Below are positions 61,434 to 64,000 of a stretch of 64,000 nt of DNA, in pieces. Each line of letters starts with the position of its first letter. Position 1 is the first letter of the stretch. The stretch spans positions 124,001-188,000 of the forward strand of contig NZ_JALRNF010000002.1 in NCBI RefSeq assembly GCF_030272895.1, read 5' to 3'. Under the pieces are notes generated by a model. That model ran no database searches. It was not told the DNA's origin and worked only from the letters and a program-made list of their open reading frames with translations. This stretch comes from Pseudomonas sp. BGr12. Lineage in GTDB: Bacteria > Pseudomonadota > Gammaproteobacteria > Pseudomonadales > Pseudomonadaceae. The translations under genes were made by a program, and so were the position numbers.

Positions 61434-62537
61434 TCAGCCACCGGTCCTGACCGTGCTCCACACCCGGGTACGCAGCCGCTCCAGCTTCAGGGGCAGCGGT
61501 TCGAGGGCAAACAGGGTGTCGAGCACCGCCTGCGGCGGGTACACCATGGGGTTGTCGCGAATCCGCGCCTCGACCAGTCCGGTCGCATCCTTGTTGGCAT
61601 TGGGGTAGCCCAGGTAGTTGCTCGACGCGGCGATCACCTCGGGCTTGAGCATGTAGTTGATGAAGGCAAGGCCCTGTTGCGGGTTGGGTGCATCCTTGAG
61701 CAGTACCATGTTCTCCTGCCACAACGGCGCCCCTTCGCGGGGAATGCTGTAGCGGATCTGCCGGCCATTGCCGGCGTTCTCGGCACTGAGCCTGGCCTCG
61801 AATACGCCACCCGACCAGCCCAGCACGACGCAGACGTTGCCATTGGCAAGGTCGGAGATGAAGCGCGAGGAGTCGAAGTAGCGAATGTGCGGGCGCAGCT
61901 TGAGCAGCAACGCTTCGGCCTTGCGGTAGTCGTCCGGGTTCTTGCTGTTGTACGGCAGGCCCAGGTAGTGCAGGGCGATGGGGATGATCTCGTTGGGCGC
62001 ATCGAGCATCGCCACCCCGCATTCGCTCAACCTGGCCAGGTTGGCCTCGTCGAAGATCAGCGCCCAGGAGTCCACCGGTGCCTGCTCGCCCAGCAGCGCC
62101 TTGACCTTGTCCTGGTCATAGCCGATGCCGGTGGTGCCCCACAGGTAGGGCGCGGCGTAGCGGTTGCCGGGGTCATTGCCCTGCAGCTTGGCGAGCATCT
62201 GCGGGTCCAGGTGGGGGAAGTTGGGCAACTGGCTGCGATCGAGCTCGGCCAGCACCCCGGCCTTGATCAGGTTGGGCAGCAGGTCGCCGCTGGCGAACAC
62301 CACGTCGTAGCCACTGCGCCCGGCCATCAGCTTGCTCTGCATCACGTCGCTGTTGTCGAACACGTCATACACCGGAGCGATGCCCGATGCCTGCTGGAAC
62401 TGCCGGGGGGTGTCCGGGGCGATGTAGTCGTACCAGTTGTAGATATGCACGCTGGCGGTGGCACTTTCACCGGCCTCAAGGCCTGTAGTGCCCAGCAATG
62501 CAGCCAGGGCCAGGGGTAAGCAGCGGATCGACTTCAT
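61434..62537 (-). CDS. Polyamine ABC transporter substrate-binding protein (PotF/SpuD-like)
   Basis: This 367-residue protein has a signal peptide (residues 1-22) and the PotD/PotF core: VHIYNWYDYIAPDTPRQFQQASGI, PYLWGTTGIGYD and VVLGWSGGVFEARL with aromatic and Asp residues that line the polyamine pocket. No permease or ATPase genes are nearby, so it may serve an importer encoded elsewhere or act as a sensor. It is 34 bases downstream of the nitrilase gene. Confidence 0.88.
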   Translation of the reverse strand: MKSIRCLPLALAALLGTTGLEAGESATASVHIYNWYDYIAPDTPRQFQQASGIAPVYDVFDNSDVMQSKLMAGRSGYDVVFASGDLLPNLIKAGVLAELDRSQLPNFPHLDPQMLAKLQGNDPGNRYAAPYLWGTTGIGYDQDKVKALLGEQAPVDSWALIFDEANLARLSECGVAMLDAPNEIIPIALHYLGLPYNSKNPDDYRKAEALLLKLRPHIRYFDSSRFISDLANGNVCVVLGWSGGVFEARLSAENAGNGRQIRYSIPREGAPLWQENMVLLKDAPNPQQGLAFINYMLKPEVIAASSNYLGYPNANKDATGLVEARIRDNPMVYPPQAVLDTLFALEPLPLKLERLRTRVWSTVRTGG

Positions 62538-62571
62538 GGGCGCACTCCGGTTCTTGTCGTTGTAGGTGCCG

Positions 62572-63387
62572 CTAGGGGATCAACAGTTCGCGCAGGCCAT
62601 TGCCGTGGTCGATTTGTGTGCCCGGCAAGTGCAGGCGCCGATCCTGCAGGTAGTCGTAGTCGCGGCGAGCCAGGGCGAGCTGTCCAGGGTCCAGTTCGAC
62701 CTGCTGGCGGCACGGCTCGCGTCCGGCTTCGAACAGCATCCGTCCGCAGGGATCGACCACGGCGCTGCCGCCGGCGAACACCAGCCCGTCGCTGCCTGCA
62801 CCGACGCGATTGACCATCAGGGCAAAGGCCTGGTTCTCCTGGGCGCGGGCCATGATCGCGGTGCGGTGTACCGGGCCGTAGGGGTCCATGTTGCCGTTGC
62901 TGACGATGATCAGGTCGACGCCCAGTTGCGCCAGCGCCCGACTGGTTTCCGGCAGTTCGATGTCGTAGCAGATCAGCAGGCCGATGCGCAGGCCTTTCCA
63001 GGTCGTGGTGGCGAAGCGATCGCCGGCCTGGAACAGGCCGCGCTCCGATGGCCACAGGTGGGTCTTGCGGTAGCGCAGGGCGATGCCGTCCGGGGTGAGC
63101 AGCACCGAGGTGTTGTAGAAGTGCTCGCCGTCCCGTTCGGCCAGGCCGACCACCACCGCCACATCCTGTTCGCGCACGGCTTGCCGGACCGCCTCAAGGC
63201 TGGGGCCGTGGAGGGGTTCGGCGACATGGGGCAATTGTTCGGCATTGGCAAAACCCATCAGCTGGGTTTCCGGAAACACCAGCAGGTCGGTGTCGGCCTT
63301 GCAGGTGGCAATGGCATCCAGGGTGCGCTGGAGGTTGTAGGCGGTATCGCCGTCGCGGCCCTCCAGCTGTACGAGTTCGATCTTCAT
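62572..63387 (-). CDS. Carbon-nitrogen hydrolase (nitrilase superfamily)
   Basis: This 271-residue protein has the catalytic triad Glu40 (VFPETQL), Lys108 (RYRKTHL) and Cys140 (LLICYDIE). Size and pattern are like the amidase branch that includes 5-aminopentanamidase (DavA) and N-carbamoylputrescine amidase. Being next to a polyamine-type binding protein, it may split an amide of a polyamine derivative. It is read in the same direction 34 bases before that gene. Confidence 0.88.
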   Translation of the reverse strand: MKIELVQLEGRDGDTAYNLQRTLDAIATCKADTDLLVFPETQLMGFANAEQLPHVAEPLHGPSLEAVRQAVREQDVAVVVGLAERDGEHFYNTSVLLTPDGIALRYRKTHLWPSERGLFQAGDRFATTTWKGLRIGLLICYDIELPETSRALAQLGVDLIIVSNGNMDPYGPVHRTAIMARAQENQAFALMVNRVGAGSDGLVFAGGSAVVDPCGRMLFEAGREPCRQQVELDPGQLALARRDYDYLQDRRLHLPGTQIDHGNGLRELLIP

Positions 63388-63422
63388 CGCGGCTCCTTGT
63401 GCAGGTGTGGAACCGAGTATGC

Positions 63423-63441
63423 GCGGCCCGGGGCGGGCCGC
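63423..63441. terminator. GC-rich hairpin upstream of the nitrilase gene
   Basis: GCGGCCC-GGGGC-GGGCCGC is a 7-base stem with a 5-base loop in the 97-base gap between the oxidoreductase gene and the nitrilase gene. No T tail is present, so a terminator or attenuator role is tentative. Confidence 0.4.
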
Positions 63442-63484
63442 ACATCACAGCGATGGAGTAACCCTCAATGGGTAATGACGCTGG

Positions 63485-64000
63485 TCACACCGGGGTCCAG
63501 CGGCCCTGGTCCCGGTCCGAGCGTACGCAGGCATCGATGAAGGCCATGCCGCGCAGGCCGTCTTCTGCCGTCGGGCATTGCTGGGCCAGTGGTGCGGCCG
63601 GGCGTTGCTCGCGGCGTGCGCGGATCAGTTCGGCGGCGTCGCTGTAGAGGTTGGCGAAGGCTTCGAGCAGACCTTCGGGCTGGCCGGCCTTGATCCGCGT
63701 CGCCTGTTTTGCCGCCTCGCCGAGCCAGGCTTCGCCCCGGCGCAGGCACTGATGCGGCTGGTCCTGATGACGCAGCTCCAGGCGTTCCGGTTCTTCCTGA
63801 TGCCAGTACAGCGAGCCAGTGGAGCCGAACACGCGGATCTGCAAGCCATGGCGATGACCCGCGGCCACGAAGCTGGCCCACAGCATGCCCCGTGCGCCGC
63901 CGTTCAGGCGCAGGTTGACGTGGGCGTTGTCGTCCGAACGGCGGCCCGGCACCAGGGTGCTCAGTTCCGCCGAGACTTCGCTGACCTCAAGGCCGGTGAC
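63485..64000 (-). CDS. Gfo/Idh/MocA-family oxidoreductase, C-terminal part (cut by window edge)
   Basis: The visible 171 residues are the C-terminal half of an NAD(P)-dependent oxidoreductase: LRLNGGARGMLWASFVAAGHRHGLQIRVFGSTGSLYW is the typical GFO_IDH_MocA_C beta-sheet and the chain ends RSDRDQGRWTPV. The start and Rossmann domain lie beyond base 64000. The substrate cannot be told. It is on the same strand as the nitrilase and polyamine-binding genes, separated by a GC-rich hairpin. Confidence 0.85.
   Translation of the reverse strand, partial: VTGLEVSEVSAELSTLVPGRRSDDNAHVNLRLNGGARGMLWASFVAAGHRHGLQIRVFGSTGSLYWHQEEPERLELRHQDQPHQCLRRGEAWLGEAAKQATRIKAGQPEGLLEAFANLYSDAAELIRARREQRPAAPLAQQCPTAEDGLRGMAFIDACVRSDRDQGRWTPV

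Noticed and set aside
1-64000. CRISPR array, prophage, IS element, tRNA or rRNA
   Set aside because: No spaced direct repeats, transposase, integrase, phage genes or tRNA-like cloverleaf were seen; REP elements are the only repeated mobile-like sequences.

Overview
The window is GC-rich, densely packed chromosomal DNA with the gene content and repeat style of a fluorescent Pseudomonas, most likely the P. putida group. Evidence for this is the many copies of the 'CGCGGGGCAAGCCCGCTCC' REP element placed head to head between genes, the galU-gor pair, ahpC/ahpF, a stand-alone second EF-G, polB, dsdA, and an lhp-type hydroxyproline locus. I see no tRNA, rRNA, IS, prophage or CRISPR array. Seventy-one protein genes are called; the first (1-417) and last (63485-64000) are cut by the window edges.

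Region 1 (1-12.8 kb, all minus strand) is a hydroxyproline-isomer locus. One unit (7314 down to 1528) encodes a periplasmic binding protein, a fused aconitase-X dehydratase, two ABC permeases, an ATPase and a Ser/Cys-type proline-racemase-family enzyme. A second unit holds a DapA-like deaminase and an MHS-family permease. A third holds 4-hydroxyproline epimerase and the three subunits of D-hydroxyproline dehydrogenase, followed by a PAS-AraC regulator. A GntR regulator lies upstream. A palindrome, TCGTATACGA, precedes the first two units and a variant precedes the GntR gene, which suggests a single GntR regulon. The last oxidation step (alpha-ketoglutarate semialdehyde dehydrogenase) and a pyrroline-2-carboxylate reductase are not in the window.

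Region 2 (13.0-18.3 kb, minus) is a compact seven-gene operon of unknown substrate: AA_synth-family protein, alpha/beta hydrolase, aldehyde dehydrogenase, flavin reductase, carboxymuconolactone-decarboxylase-like protein, GntR regulator and Nudix hydrolase. It sits behind a perfect ATGGTATACCAT palindrome. This is the best candidate here for an undescribed catabolic pathway.

Region 3 (18.4-33 kb) is a mosaic of small units: a methyltransferase; a secreted HExxH protein with a TetR regulator divergent from an atypical SDR and a DsbA-like isomerase; a LysE exporter and hydrolase; a LysR/pirin divergent pair with two isochorismatase-family hydrolases; AlkA-like glycosylase; a ClpP-like protein; a KGG stress protein; and an MFS/LysR divergent pair.

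Region 4 (33-48 kb) carries the EF-G paralog, dsdA-dsdC, an Ada-type zinc-domain protein, an SH3/anchor protein, ppnN, a DmpA-type peptidase divergent from LuxR-GST, ampC with an AraC regulator divergent from a bile-acid-symporter-like carrier, a DUF1624 membrane protein and a DUF899 protein.

Region 5 (48-64 kb) has galU, gor, ahpC, ahpF (redox defence), an azlCD-AraC unit, a Sel1-like lipoprotein-size protein, a LysE exporter, a GcvA-like regulator overlapping polB, small membrane and periplasmic proteins, and finally an orphan polyamine-type binding protein with a nitrilase-family amidase and part of a Gfo/Idh/MocA oxidoreductase.
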